Below, in pieces: positions 1-14,079 of a stretch of 64,000 bases of DNA; the first letter of the stretch is position 1, and every line of letters begins with the position of its first letter. Source of the stretch: Larus michahellis (Eukaryota > Chordata > Aves > Charadriiformes > Laridae). The position numbers and the translations under genes were made by a program. Below the pieces are notes generated by a model. The model saw only the letters and a list, made by a program, of their open reading frames with translations. It searched no databases and was not told where the DNA came from. The stretch is from contig NC_133900.1 in the NCBI RefSeq assembly GCF_964199755.1, positions 75,624,727-75,688,726 of the forward strand, in the 5' to 3' direction.

Positions 1-484
1 GCCGAGGGAGTTGGGGGTGTTCAGCCTGGAGAAGAGAAGGGTCCGGGGAGACCTTAGAGGCCCTTCCAGTACCTAAAGGGGCTACAGGAAGGCTGGGGAG
101 GGACTTTTGATCAGGGAGTGGAGCGATAGGAAAAGGGGTAAGGTTTCAAGCTGAAGGAGGGTAGATTTAGATTGGATATTAGGAACTCTTTGTCAGGGAC
201 TGTAGTGATAGGATGAGGGGTAATGGTTTTAAAATGAAAGAGGGGGGATTTAGATTAGATATCAGGAAGAAATTCTTTACAGTGAGGGCGGTGAGGCACT
301 GGAACAGGTTGCCCAGGGAAGTTGTGGCTGCCCCATCCCTGGAGGTGTTCAAGGCCAGGCTGGATGGGGCTTTGAGCAGCCTGGTCTAGTGGGAGGTGTC
401 CCTGCCCATGGCAGGGGGGTTGGAACTGGATGATCTTTGAAGGTCCCTTCCAACCCGAACCATTTTATGGTTCTATGATTCCAT
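1..484 (+). mobile_element. CR1 LINE fragment, 3' end, cut by window edge
   Basis: This is the degraded end of a CR1 reverse-transcriptase reading frame followed by the CR1 3' tail. The tail reads GGTTGGAACTGGATGATC, then CCTTCCAACC, and ends in a TTCTATGATT-type repeat, so the element is on the plus strand. The left end is truncated by the window. It carries an unusual internal duplication of about 82 bp: positions about 105-185 and 186-268 are recognisably the same segment. Confidence 0.9.
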
Positions 485-2226
485 AAGGCAAGAGAGAGCT
501 GAACGACCCCGTGAGCCTGCCCATGAGTCACGGCTAGTATTAAATTTAGAGATCTAAGACTACAATTTCAGGCTTTGAATATTTGACTCTTTCTAGTGCT
601 AACCAAGCGCAGTCACGGGCCTCTCCTTTAGCTCATATCCAGGCTTTAATCAACACTGACATCAAAGCCCCAGATACTGCAGCCTTCCCCTGGCTCACAG
701 ATAATCCTCCAGTTCTTTAATACCATCTGGGGGAGGAATTCAACGCTTAACTTTTTTTGGGGGGGTCCTGAGGTCTAAGCATCATGCTGAAAAGAATACT
801 TCCACAAGGGCTGAATTTTTTGACCCAGGTCATCAATGGCTGAGAAACACGCACAATTTTTGGAGGATTTTAGCTAAATGCAGTTTAAACTTTCTGTGCT
901 AGCTGAGCGCGACCACTGCAGCGCCGGTTACTGCAAGAGACACCGGTCACATGCCGCTTCCTTTTCCAGCAAACGCAAAAAGCAAGTTGCTTTTCTAAAC
1001 CTCAGGTTTGCCACAGGCTGTATTCTCCGAGGACAATGATACGCTTGAAGAAAGAGCAAAGTTATATATAACATATATATATAGATATGTAATGTGTGGC
1101 CCTTTAAAGGCATGCTGTACAGGAATTTAGGCCCAGCGTGTAGTTCTGTAAAAATGACTGTAACACTGGTCTACTTACAAACTTGAATATTCTACATGGA
1201 AAAAATACTTGTTGCATACTGTTTCCACGTGTAAAAATGAACGTCACTCCCGTGTTAATTCTGTTGGTTTAAGCTCCTAATCGCAGCATTAGCTGGGTCC
1301 GAAATTCTGTCTGGAATAACGATGTCAAGGAGCAGTCAATAATACACAGCTCTCGGCAACACAGCCGCGCTCGCAGACGCTGCTGGGCTGGCAAAATTGT
1401 TCTTGTATTGCTGCTTCTGTTCAGAAAACTGGAACAAGCTCTAGTGGGAAATCACTTTATTTTGGTGCAAGAAGTAGTTCTTCATGAGAGTTTGCCGGCA
1501 TTTCTCTACCAAAAAAACTCCACTACTAGTGTAGACAAAGAAGTTTGCGGTCAATTCTTTTTTTTTTTTTTTTAATTTTTGCAGAGATGTCTTACAATTC
1601 CGCATTGTACTTGCATGTCTTGACTCTAACGACATTCTAGTTAAAAGTAAAAACATTCCCTGCTGCCTGGTTTGATTTAGCACAGAAATTAGATACAGTT
1701 TGTTTAAAAAAGAACTTTTAATTGTAGCTCAAAATAGAGTGAAATGGCATAAAAACTGATGTCACGGTCCAAAAATACGATTCTATTTTGAACATCTAAA
1801 CGATATCTTGTCTTATAAATGTTCAGATTATCATAAAAGAAAAAGGGAATCAGAAGAACAGTGAAACTGCTCTTTTATAGATTGGGCAAAATCTATAATA
1901 ATTTGCTTAACAAAAAGATGCCCTCTAAAGATATGCTTGCTGTTAAAATCGAGATACCGTTGCATACTTGGCTAAAAGGGAGCTAGCAAACATTTTCCTT
2001 TTTATCCATCTGCAGTCAATCAAACAGTGCAAGAAGGCTATGAATGAATATGAATTAAAGTTGTCTGTGGGAAACATAACTTAGAGTTTGCGCCTTTTCA
2101 GAAAAACATCACACCTGAGAACGTGAGAACGTACTAATGTCTACCAGCCATTTGTGCACAGATGTTCATTTCTGTCATCCTTCAAAGACAGGTTTACATC
2201 CGATGATGCTATTTAATGTAGTGACA
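485..2226. other. 5' flanking DNA without recognised gene
   Basis: I see no exon, RNA gene or intact repeat here. A short AT-alternating stretch lies near 1063-1090 and a poly-T run near 1558-1574. Open frames are short and none resembles a known protein. Confidence 0.6.
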
Positions 2227-2740
2227 TCATAGAATCATAGAATGTGTTGGGTTGGAAGGGACCTCTAAAGGCCATCTAGTCCAACCCCCCTGCAGTGAGC
2301 AGGGACATCTTCAACTAGATCAGGTTGCTCAGAGCCTCATCGAGCCTGGCCTTGAATGTCTCCAGGGATGGGGCCTCCACCACCTCCCTGGGCAGCCTGT
2401 GCCAGTGCCTCACCACCCTCAGCGTAAAGACCTTCTTCCTAATGTCTAATCTAAACCTGCCCTGCTCTAGTTTAAAACCATTGCCCCTCATCCTATCGCT
2501 ACATGCCCTTGCAGACAGCCCCTCCCCAGCTTTCCTGTAGGCCCCCTTCAGGTACTGGAAGGGGCTATAAGGTCTCCCCGGAGCCTTCTCTTCTCCAGGG
2601 TGAACAACCCCAACTCTCTCAGCCTGTCCTCATAGGAGAGGTATTCCAGCCCTTTGACCATCTTCATGGGCCTCCTCTGGACCCGCTCCAGCAGGTCCAT
2701 GTCCTTCTTGTGCTGAGGGTTCCAGAGCTGGACACAGTAC
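2227..2740 (-). mobile_element. CR1 LINE fragment, minus strand
   Basis: It starts with the inverted CR1 tail (TCATAGAATCATAGAATG, then GGTTGGAAGGGACC). Read on the minus strand it continues into the C-terminal part of CR1 ORF2, recognisable by short motifs such as [11 protein letters not shown] and RLRELGLF. It is 5' truncated, as most CR1 copies are, and not coding-competent. Confidence 0.92.
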
Positions 2741-3940
2741 ATCAGCACAAATAGGTCATATGGCCCAGGTAACAGCTTTCTGGTAATGCCCCCTGCAAAG
2801 GGGATCATGCGGACAAGGCACAAGTAGCACCAAGGCTCTGCTCCCGTCACGGATGGGAGAGCTCTGGGCCTATACGTTGGAGCATGCTCAAGAGCTAGTG
2901 CCAGGAGGAAATCCCTTTGGGAAACATGTAATGCTGCCTGGCTGTGGTGCAGAGCTTCCCAAGGCCAGATCCTTGCTGCAGCTGCAGGAAAGGTAATCCC
3001 ATATGGTTTTGGCTGCTTGGGGAGCCACCTCCACCTCCGCCCCAAAGAGCATCCTGCTTGGAGATGCTCTGCACCTGCTGGCGGCAGGAGATTCAGTGCA
3101 GGTGAGCTGAGAAGAGCATCCCCTGTGTCCCCATCAGTACGTCTGCGAAAGAGGAGCTGCAATTTATCTCAAACATCTTTGGTAGAAGGAAATTAAAAAA
3201 TCTATGTGGAACCACAGTCTGGCTGAAGGAACTGAAAACTTCATCAGAGGCAGCGTCCAGAAGTTGTCAGCACTAGGAAACAACAAAGACCTAGAAAACA
3301 ACTGCATAGACTGCAGTCCACTAGGCACTATGTTGACGGTGGTGTTAATTTAAGCAACCCCATTCTCCACCTCCCTTTTTTGTATTATGGCTAGCAAGGC
3401 TTCAGCTAGGCTAGTTCCCTGCCTGGATCCATGGTGCAGCCACACACCCCACAACAGCGGGGGGAGAGCCAAGCACAAGTCACAGCAGCACGACCAGTTT
3501 GATAACACGTGGTGTTGGGGCATCACAGAAACGCAGGGGTGCAGAAGGCTCTGGTACCTACCACTGCCGCTAGTCCAGCTTAGAAACACCCTTGTCTCAC
3601 TGGTCACTCTGCTTCTAGAGGATTAAGCGTGGCAGTGTGCACTGGTGGAGGAATTCACCTACAAATACAGTCGCTGGGCTTGCTGGCTCCATCAGGAATT
3701 ACTCTTCACTCCACATCACCGTCAATGGAAGGATGAGCGTTCAGGCAAGGTATCGGGAGGAAGCTGCGTGAGAGGGTGTCTGCAACCCACAGCCTTTGTG
3801 CTACGTTGGTTTTGATGCAAAGAAAGGAGCGGAGCTTCAGGGAGGAGTGCATGCCAGCCAGCTAACGAGGCCCAGAGGCATACTGGAAATGAGTGTGGCA
3901 CGCACTGGAGACGCTCAGCAACTGCTGTGGGAGGCTAATA
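2741..3940. other. 5' flanking DNA without recognised gene
   Basis: I see no gene or clear repeat. A 204-codon minus-strand frame covering 2548-3162 is part CR1 and part chance open sequence, so I do not call it a gene. Confidence 0.55.
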
Positions 3941-4100
3941 CCTGGCTCTTACGGTGCCCTCATTAGCCACAGAGCACAAAGGAGGTCAAAGCACTTTATA
4001 GCTGGAGACACGGTGGCACAGAGGGACTTGACTGAAGTTCTCCAGTGGGGCAGTGCAAGGGGGTTCCCAAATCCCAGTGCCATATGGCAGCTCCTTTTTT
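3941..4100 (+). mobile_element. MIR-like ancient SINE relic
   Basis: The order of words matches the amniote MIR/CORE-SINE pattern: a CTGGCTCTTACGG-like start, then GCACTTTATAG, then GGCACAGAGGGACTTGACT, where MIR has a 'gaggcacagagaggttaagtgactt' type core. The copy is highly diverged and the boundaries are approximate. An L2-type 3' end is an alternative. Confidence 0.55.
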
Positions 4101-7100
4101 CCCCACTGGGCAAGGAGACCTGCAGACGTGTTTAAGGCCGTGCCGTTCACAGCTGAAAAGGGTGAAGTGATACAAGATGTACCTGGTAGTGATGCGAGAT
4201 CTAGACAGACCTGTGCTTGTGACCGAGTCTCCAGGGCTAAACATTTTGTTAGTACCGCTTTGGAGCTATTTAGAGAGGAAGCTCCTCATTGATCATATTC
4301 GTCCACCTCATTGTTTTTTAGGCATGTAAAGGAAATGACTGCTAACCTTTGAGAGTTAGGAGAGTTATGGAAGTTGCATACGCATATTGCACATGCAACT
4401 TTCGCATAGTTGTCTAGATTCCCTCTGAGGAGGAGAAAGACATCTCCAGAGGATGATTCAACCCACCTGCCTCAGGTTGGGTGACTATCACTCCAGAGGT
4501 GCCTGCGTTTCTGCAGTGGATATAGAGAGCAGCTGGCCATCTGGCTTACACCCAGGTGAATCTCAGTCTCAGCTGGCTCATTTCAACAGGGATCCTGTCT
4601 TCATTAAAGAACTAAGAGAAACAAAACTCAATGAGCTGTCAATCAATAACACTTTATCCAATGTAGCTGACCACACGACACTATGACATGAATACAGAAT
4701 GAATGGACATTTGACGCGCTGATCCAGGACCCTGTTACCACTTTGAACGTAGGCTGCAGTTTCCTGTTTTATCGGTGGCCGATAGTCTCAGGCAAACACT
4801 AACCCACAGGCTGTGATGTGTTGCCAGTTCTGGATATCTCCAGCGCTTGTTTGCAGAAGGATTTCTGAAGTGTTTGGAAAGGAACTCGAGATGTCAATGC
4901 TCCTCCAGGCTTTCAAGGGTCAAAATGACACATGCTTCATCATATGATCGTGTTAGAGAAACTGAGAAATCATCTGTGAAAGAAGATGAAAGAAGAATTC
5001 TAAATACTATTTACAACATTTTCTGAATGTTTCTGCTTATCAGCTGTACAGTGGTTGCGCAGCGGGAATTACCAACACGGCATTGAGGTTCCTCAGACAG
5101 TAACGCCCCAAGATTCAACCCCAGGCTGAGACTCTGACTCAGATCCAGCAAACAGCACCTGCTAAATCTGCCTTTGAAAGGAGCTACCCTACCGTGTTAT
5201 TTTGACTCCTTGTCACTGTCATAAATCCAGCGCACGTTGTCACAGGCTAATGAGCGGACGTTTGCCACGGCCACATCCTAATGGCTGTACTAATTTCATC
5301 CCCAAAGCCCCCGAAACAAATGATCCCCTTCTGACACAGGGATGGGAGCAAAAGCTGGGAGGGAAGAGCCGGCGGCTCTCTGAGGTGTAAGGAGATAAGC
5401 AAGCTGCTCCTGGGCTGACATCTGTGCTAACAATGGGCCATATGTGGGCTGTGCGGAGAGGGCTGGTAACACAGCGGAGATCATGCATTTAACAGATTGT
5501 ACCTACAACCGGCATCTTGTGTAACACTTAATATTCGGGTAAATAAAGGCGGCAGCGGCAGCAGCCCGGACCGGGCACGGAACAATCGGACAGCTGACGT
5601 GAGGCAAGGGGAAATAGCTCGGCGATAACCAAGATATCCATTCCTAGGAGGAGCCGGCCGCTGCCTTGCATTGTTTAAACCGCTCTGGCTATTTAGGTGT
5701 CCACCTAAAATGGAGAAATCACCTGTTACCTTCACACCCGGCTTCGGACAGAGGCGCCGTGGCATTTACCTCGGTATGTAAAGGCCGGCTCCTGGGGAAC
5801 ACGAGGTTTTGCTGTCGTGGGGGGCCGGCTCTGGCGGCACGCCAGCGCTAAGTTCCCTCTCGCCGCTCGTTCTCATCGCTTTCTGCCACCCACCCCCCCC
5901 TCCGCCCAACCCCTTTTGGCAGCAGACCTGTTTGCAAAACCCACACGGTAAACCAGATCAGGGACTAGATTAGGGGGTGAAAAATAACCTTCTCTGCGGT
6001 TCCTCAAAATAGCTGTGGCAGCAAAACAAAGAGCCAGCAAGTTCAAGTGCCACAGCAGGGGACAGAATTAGGGAGAGGAGGGTCGGGACCTTCCTAAGTC
6101 TGTTTCACAGCCAGCGTCTTGCGAACCGACACGGCGAACAAATGATGCAAGAGCAGTTCAGGATGGTGGCAGAGACAGAACCCCCGCTCTCAGCTGCGAC
6201 GGCCAAGTCCCAGTGGATGCACATCCCCTCGGCAAGAGGGGCTGGATGCCTGGAGGGGTGACGGGCTCCTAAGCTGCAAAAATGACATTTACATTCGCAT
6301 TAGCGCCAACAAGGAGCAGATGGCAAAGGGAACGCGCCGTATTTCTTACGTGAACCCCAAAGAATCCCAAATCTCAGTTTTACTTGGACGCTTTCCTGGC
6401 CCAAACAGGTCCTGCGTGCTGCCAGGTGACAACAGCTCACTGCCCAAAGGCCTATCAGTGGGGGGCAGCTCTGCAGGCACTTAATTAAGGAACTCGGGGC
6501 AGGGAAGGGAGGCTTTGAGATATAAACATCTGTAAGGTTCCCAGCAGGGAGAATTGAAGGCAGGGTTTTCCCACTGCAGGAGCAAAGAGCTGGTGAGCCC
6601 TGAGGATGCATCTTGGTGCATCTGCCGGGGGTCACCTCCGAATAGCAGAGTCCTCTGGGCACGGGGAGCTGCACTCAAAGCCACAGCCTGGCCTTAAGCA
6701 GGGTGGGCAGCTGGGATACGGGCTTTGCCAGCAGTGCTCTTGCATTCGGGAGGAGAAAAAGCACACAAGAAGGAATCAGCTGAACATATCAGGGCAAAAC
6801 CAGATATGGTCTTTAGACCATATTTTTTACACCAATGCAGTTGTTTATGTTGCATATCAGACAGACTGGTACAGAAAAACGCGCAGAAACATCTAGATAA
6901 ACATTGCACACCGGAGTAATGCATCATTTCGATATCAACTCCCTAAAAGAACGGAGATAAAATAGGAAAAGGATCCCAGAAAACATATCCTAAAACTCAT
7001 TTGACTGAATTGAGCACACTAAACTCACATGGCCCCACCAAATCTGCTTAAACTCAGAACAGGAGGGGAAAAAAGGAGAAGTAGCCATCTCATGTAATAG

Positions 7101-10100
7101 AGTATTGTCTCTTAAGGTCCAAATTCACAAGCCTTCTAAAGCTAGATGATTTCATTAATATCAGCAGGCTTTACAACACCTCTCTCACAGGAATGAATAC
7201 CATTTTTATTCCCAGGCATCCTCACGAACTGATTTTTTTCTTTCCAGTTAGCCAGCCTTGGACAAACAAAGTCATCAAAATGCAAATTAATCAAGGTGCA
7301 ATCCCAGGTCTTCCCAGGATGCCGGGCAGCCAGCATCCACTGGGGAGGTGGTTGAAAGTGTCTGCAGAAGCTCACTTTCACTTGCACTGCACAACGGGCT
7401 ACCTACGGAAATTTCCAAAGGCGACTGCACCGTCTCAGCTTGAAAACTCTTATCAAGAAGACTGGAAAAAAACTTCTACAGGTGAAAAAAATAGAGGATT
7501 GGGTGATAAACGGGATGGGTACAACCTTCTTAATGGGGAGGCACCTTTGATTGCCCTTTACTCTCCCAGTGGTGTGTATGTTTTTCCTGCCGTCTATCAG
7601 CACTGTGGGCTTGGGGAGTATAGCATACACTGCATTCGCAAATATACATAGCTGGAAAAAAAAAACAAACAACCCAAAGGCCTCTGGCAGTACAAGATAG
7701 CCGTATGAAAATGGAATAAGACTGATAGGAAAATAATCTCTTAGAGACTTTTGGTTCCCAAGAACTGTAAAGATAGATTGTAATGAAAACGTAAATACGT
7801 ACCTACCTGCTGTGTGGTGCCCTAAGATACTGCAGCATTGCCTTGGTAAGGGCTACCTACCCTATACGGCAGGGCAACAACGTCTACAGCGTTTTAATTT
7901 TGTAGGGGTCGGTCAAAAAATTTGCAGGGGGAGAAGTGAGAGGCGATGGAGAAGCTGTTAGCTCCATGGATACTCCATCTGTCTGCAGCAAACTGCGAGC
8001 CTTGCTTTACCAAAGCTGGGAGTTACCTGCTTAAAGACGGAGATGCTAATTAGAAAGTGCTTTGGTCTCTAAGAAGTTCAGCTGCCCACGGCCATCCTGG
8101 GAATCGAACAAAACTGAGCAGACATGGAGACAAGCTTTGCGGAGCAGCAGCTAGAGAGGCCAGACTTCTTGGTTTTTTTCTATGAAAAATAGCAAATGGG
8201 TCACATGTGCGGCTGTTTACTATTTTAGGAACTGTCTTCTCTGAAGTGCTTTGGCTCTAATAAATAACAGTTGTTTTTTTAAGGCCAGACACCGCTATCC
8301 TTGTTCCAGGTGAGGTGGCAGGGTTGTGACAAATCTGCCTTGCTCCGCAGGAGGAGACGGGCACAGCGGGCACCGAGGATGGGACCGGGAGAGAGCGGGA
8401 GGCTCATATGATGCTCCCCTGACAAAGGCTGAGTGCTCCGGGCCAGACATGTGAGAGGAGCACTGGCAGGAGAGGTCAAGAGGGGCCACTCGCCCAAAAA
8501 AATGTACAACCCAGGTTAGTAACAAGTTTTAAAGCTGAATAAAGGGGAACTGATGTGTTTCTGCAAACTGCGCAAAGATGAAAACAAAATGGGACCAATA
8601 GAGCTCTGAAGATGTCTTGCAGGGATAAAAAGGATCCCAGCAAATCCTGGTGCAGCTCAATAATGACAAATTAAAATACATTGAAGAAAGGTACTTAGAG
8701 ACGTGATGTGACAAACAGAAGTGATAAAACAAACAAGCTTTTCTAGTTATTGACTCAGGGAACACAGACAACACAAGCACCCCGTTCTCCATCACACTTT
8801 GGACACCTACTATCTCAATCAAGGGGGGGGGGTCTTTTGCTTTTCTTTTAGTTTTCTTCTTATTTGACCCCCAAATTCACACGCAAAATAGTGCAGTTTA
8901 ACAAAAATGCCAAAGGAGTCAACTGGATCTCATGTGGCTTTAATCACCTGAGAAGAAAAAACGCCTGACAAACCCCCTCTCTCGCCATTTATTTAGATTC
9001 CAGATACGGCAAAGCGCTGTAAGAAAGCACAGAAGGGCTCTTTATGAAGGGCAAAGCAAAGTTAGTTCTTGTCACGAGATGCAGAGCCGGGATATGTTTT
9101 CAGACACCGAGGCATTAATATCCTGTTGGGAGCGGGCAGAGAGGGCGAGGACGAGGTTCTCCAGGGCTGCAGCCCAAAGCCGCCACGCGTGGGAAGGCCA
9201 GGGAAGGACGGGAAGGGCAGCGGGATGGGAAAGGAGAACGCTTTTGAGGAAGCCAAATTAGCTGTTTCTCCACAAATATGTTGATATGTCGAACTCGTTT
9301 AAAAAAAAAAAAAAAACAAAAAAAACCAACCAACCAAAAAAACACCCAGCAACAAAATGAAATAAGACAAAACAACTCTTTGAAAAGACCTCGGCTCTCA
9401 ACAGCGGCCTGTGCAAGAAAAGCAGCAAGTGATAAAGGCAAGAAGCGTACTTGGCAGTTCATAAAGACAAATCTCTTTTCTTAGTAAGATTGCAGGCTAT
9501 AAACTAACAAAAACTGCTATCAAGAAGATTAGAGCCTTTATTTTCCACTTAAGCTTATACTGATAAGACAGTTTTTACAATAGTGTGCCATGCATGTGAT
9601 AATAAGAGATGTCTTTAAAAACAGCATATATTTCAAGCTTCAATGACGATTATATCTCAGCTCTTGACACTCGATGCTGGAAAACTCTTTAATTAAGTAG
9701 GATAGCAATGCTGATTTGAGATCACGGGCACAATGGGATTTAGTGAGTATTTCACAAAATTGGATTAAAAGGGAGTAAGAGATACCTCCCACTTCAGTAA
9801 GACTGAATGGATTCAATTGAAGGCTCATATTCCAGGGGGGAATGAGATAAAGGTGTCCACTTTATCTGCATTAATTTTAGTGTCATCCCTGCTAAAAATA
9901 GCGGAAATTTCTGCAGTTGAACTGCAGAAGACGTTATAATCCTACCATCTACAGATGAAGTCTTAAGACGTATGCCTATCACGTACTGGCAGTTTTCTCC
10001 ACTCACCCACCCTTACGTGTAAGTGTGAGGATGCAGAAAACTGGAAATTAATAAAACTAAATGCAACGAAACGTCCCGAAATCTCATGAAACGGGTACAG

Positions 10101-13100
10101 CTGGATTATACCTTGCTGTACCAACAGTTTAGACCAGCAGACTTCACACTAATTTTTTTGGTTTATGGTTTTTTTTTTAGTAATAAACAAGAGACTTTGA
10201 AAATTCACAGCTACGGTTTTGTCGATTAAAATTAAGACACAGCAGAGTGCTGAGTACATCTTTTTGCACGGTGGTCATATGACATTCCTGACAGCCAGGC
10301 TTCAGAAATGCTGGTTTAGGTGAATGCACAAGGCAGAAATTTAACCACTTTTCACTTTTAAAAAGCTTAACAAACTTTTATGCCAACGATTAGATGGCTT
10401 TTACAACAACGCCGGTAAATCGATGCATGTTTCAAACTCCCGTAATTTCTCAAAGCCTGCAGGAATCACAGAGGAGTTAATTCTGGAGCTGGCTGGGGCC
10501 GCCAGTTTATATGGAACGGCGATGTCCCAGACTAAGGTCTATCAATCTGCAGTTTAGAAAAAGGAAAGTATAACGTTATAGAAGAAATCGTTATCACAGG
10601 GTTTATCAGGAGGGATTCTCGCTGGCATTGATTAGCTGTATCAGAAGGGAAGTTTCCCCTCTTCACATTAGATACGTCACGCCACGGGTAAAATAGATCC
10701 CACGGATTATTTATGCTGTAAAGATTTAGAATAAAACGGTTTTCGTAGCCCTGACAAATAAGCTGCTTGAAGCCATCGAACTAGCTAATTTCCAAATGCA
10801 TTTTCATCCAGATACAGAAATAACGCAAGTCCTTCATTAGGGCACCAGTTCAATGACATTAGCTTAATCTTACCGATATTATCGATCTATTCAATGTTTA
10901 CTCTGGTAAGCAAGTCCCATGGATGTGTAACAGCAATCTTTTGAATTGACTGTTCGAAGGAGCTGGTCCATAAATGTTAAATCACTTCAAGGTTTTCAAA
11001 CTGAAGTGAGCTTTCCAAACAGAGAGTTTTATGTATTTCTCCAAGCTTATCATTCTTATCTCCAAATCTGTATCCATTGTCTCCAAAGCCTGTAGATCTC
11101 TCTCTCTCTGTCGTCCCCCCCAAAAAAGAACGTCAACCTACTGCAAGTTGGTTCCAGCAGATGATGAGGACAGATGGCATTACCTGTCCTAACACACTGC
11201 CACAGTACCATGGCGACGGCTGAAGAAAGGAACACGGGAGGTTGGCTGCAAACGCAGAGAAGACCCTTTTTCGGCTTAAACTCACATAATTCGGACAAAG
11301 GTAGAAAAAAGACCTAAGAGAATCCTCCACTGCTCAAGCAACTTTCTTTTTCTTCTTCTATAATGGAAACAGAATACGGATGAGAGAACTTACAGCATTC
11401 AGCGCAATGCACGGGAGAGAGGTGGAAAAGGCAACTGCGTTTATCATTATGATTATTAAAAATAAATGAAGTGGCAAGGTTAAAAACCAATTCACCTTTG
11501 TTTCCCCACTTACTGTAGCTATTTATAGCCAGGCAAAGTACGTGGAGAATGCTGTTGCCGCTCCGATTTTGAGAGGTCTCACATTCAGCTTAATGCTCGT
11601 GAAAATGAGGCACATGATGCCGGGCCATGCGGAGTTTGGCTTCATGTGATCAGGGATGTGCAGGACATAAAGGCAGGCCGCTAACCAAAAGAGCGCTAAT
11701 CGAGGGGAACAGGGAGAAACCTGTCACAATAACAACATCACATGTTCCTCGGTAATGTTGCAGTGGAAACCCCTTGCGCGCTGCCTTTGCATCTTTAAGA
11801 AATTAAACTGTAAATGCTCCAAGCATTTATGTAAAAGATTTCCAACTCCCCCCTTTTTTTTTTTTTCCTCTCTCCTGCAAAAACGAAACCCAAAGACACC
11901 TGGAAAATCTGGAGTGCACTAAAAATTTAAGTATTTCAGCTATTTTTTACCTCTACCTAGAATTAATTTGATCAATTCACCTAGCGAGAAATATGATTTA
12001 AAAACGATGTTTGATTCTGAAATTGTTGGTGTGCTAACAAAAATGTATTCCGTTTTGCAGCAGAGGAAGGATTCACCCATCAAAAGAGACTGGCTGTCAG
12101 AGATGAAAGAGAGTAAAGAAATGGAGAGAGCCATTTTAAACATATAAGACAAGACTTTCATCTCATGCTGGACCATATGGGACAGTGCTATTAACCTTGG
12201 GAAAAACCTGACAGTACTGCAAAAGAAAAGAAGATGAAGAAAAAAAAAAAAAAAGGAATAATTTACCTTCAATAACTTTTCTGATCTGTACCGACACGTT
12301 TCAAGATGTCTATACTTAGGCTTTTCCACGGGTGAAGGTTTTGCCATGTGTCCCCTACATCTTTCTGTACATCCAGAAGTGCTGGTATGGGGTTTTCTGA
12401 CAGTCTGCGTGTCCTTCCCTCACGCGCCTGTGGGTACCGGGGCAGAGCGCCGCTGGTGAATGCACGGATGTCTCCTCTGCCTGGGTCACCTACGTACCTT
12501 TCTGTCACCTCAGCAGCGTGTGACACCGACTGACAAAGCAGTGTTAAAGACAAGACATTTCTGTAGTCTGTATTATTTCTGCCTGAAGAGCCGCTCCACT
12601 CCAGCTCCCTCCATTTCTACAGAAGCAAGTGCTCCCAGATCCTCCTTGTCAATCGTCTCATCGGTGCTTAAAAAACTCCCTCTGTGGGATTCCACAACCT
12701 CTACTCTGCAATGCATTTGTAGACTAAATTCTCCTTACTCTTTGCAAGTGCTTTCCTAACATTTAAGCTATTTCTTTTTTTTTTTTTTTGCTGAAAACTA
12801 AATGGATTACTTTTTATCTTGCCCTTGAGGGACATGAAAAACAATTGCTCACAATCCTCTTTGTAAGAACCTTTTCCATGTTTAAGCTCCCTGTCAGCTT
12901 TCTCTTTTCCATACCAAACCAGCCAGTTCTTTCAGTCCTTCCTTTTGTGTCACAGGCCATACTTTTAAGTCTCACTTCTGTTGCTGTGACTGGCCCTTAA
13001 TAGCTGACAGCCCAGAGTGGGCACAGTTTGAGATCTCAGCGGTCGAGCCAGGGCAGAGCGTTACCTTTGGTGCACACGCGACCTGCTGTGACACCTCCAG

Positions 13101-13258
13101 GAGCTGTAAGTGAGGATTTCAGAGCTAAACAAATGGCTTTGCACCTGCCCTTTGAGAGATGCTCCCTCTGTTTCCAGGCCCCGTGCCCAGCCTGGCTGTG
13201 CCCTCCAGACCACACTACCCCTGAGCTTACCCAGCCCCACATCCCCTATCCCTTCTTA
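4101..13258. other. KIT 5' flanking DNA, mostly unique sequence
   Basis: About 9 kb in which I recognise no exon and no clear CR1 copy. It contains homopolymer runs: G near 8823-8832, A near 9301-9316, T near 11855-11868 and A near 12240-12254. Open frames are short. Stretches such as 10400-11000 are AT-rich and repeat-free and could be regulatory, but nothing in the sequence alone proves it. In other vertebrates PDGFRA lies upstream of KIT; none of its exons is visible here. Confidence 0.55.
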
Positions 13259-13965
13259 TCACAGAACCATAGAATGGTTTGGGTTGGAAGGGAGCTTCAA
13301 AGATCATCTAGTTCCAACCCCCTCCCTGGGCAGGGACACCTCCCACTAGACCAGGTTGCTCAAAGCCCCATCCAGCCTGGCCTTGAACCCCTCCAGGGAT
13401 GGGGCAGCCACAGCTTCTCTGGGCAACCTGTTCCTGTGTCTCACCACCCTCACAGTAAAGAATTTCTTCCTAATATCCAATCTAAATCTCCCCTCCTTCA
13501 GTTTCAAGCCATTACCTCTCACCCTATCACTAGATGCCCTTTTAAAATGTCCTTCTCCAGTGTTCTTATAGGCCCCCGTTAGGTACTGGAAGGCCACAGT
13601 AAGGTCTCCCCAGAGCCTTCTCGTCTCCAGGCTGAACAACCCCAACTCTCTCAGCCTGTTCTCATAGCAGAGGTGCTCCAGCCCTCTGATCATCTTTGTG
13701 GCCTCCTCTGGACCTGCTCCAACACGTCCATGTCCTTCTTTCACTGGGGGCTCCAGAGCTGGACACAGTACTGCTGGTGGGGGTCACACCGGAGCAGAGG
13801 GGAGGGGCAGAATCCCCCCCCTCGCCCTGCTGGCCACGCTGCTGGGGATGCAGCCCAGGATGCTGTTGGCTTTCTGGGCTCCGAGCACACATTGCTGGCT
13901 CGTGTTGAGCTTCTCATCCACCAACACCCCAAAATCCTCTCCTCTACGGTGCCCTGCCCACTGAG
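13259..13965 (-). mobile_element. CR1 LINE fragment just upstream of the KIT promoter
   Basis: It starts with an inverted CR1 tail (CATAGAATGGTTTGGGTTGG) and runs through a C-terminal ORF2 remnant on the minus strand, where MIRGLEHL and [11 protein letters not shown] are recognisable. It continues into more 5' CR1 sequence until about 13965, where a C-rich tract begins. The element ends about 450 bp before the KIT start codon and abuts the CpG-rich promoter region. Multiple substitutions and frame breaks show it is dead. Confidence 0.92.
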
Positions 13966-14079
13966 GGGGGGCGATCTCTCCCCCCCCCAGCACCACTGTG
14001 TCATGGTTTTTTGGTTGTTTCCCCCCCCCCCCCGCCCCCGCCTTTTTAAACTATTTTATTTTGGGAGGTATTTGGGGTC
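13966..14079. repeat. C-rich and poly-C tract at the border of the CpG island
   Basis: Runs of C occur at about 13980-13988 and 14021-14033, followed by CGCCCCCGCC. Such tracts are length-unstable and hard to sequence, so exact lengths here should not be trusted. Confidence 0.7.

Noticed and set aside
2548..3162. 204-codon minus-strand frame
   Set aside because: Its C-terminal third is CR1 ORF2 remnant and the rest is unrelated open sequence. It is a chance fusion, not a gene.
1..14079. PDGFRA exons in the upstream flank
   Set aside because: No kinase or Ig-domain coding segment is visible on either strand; the neighbour must lie further away.
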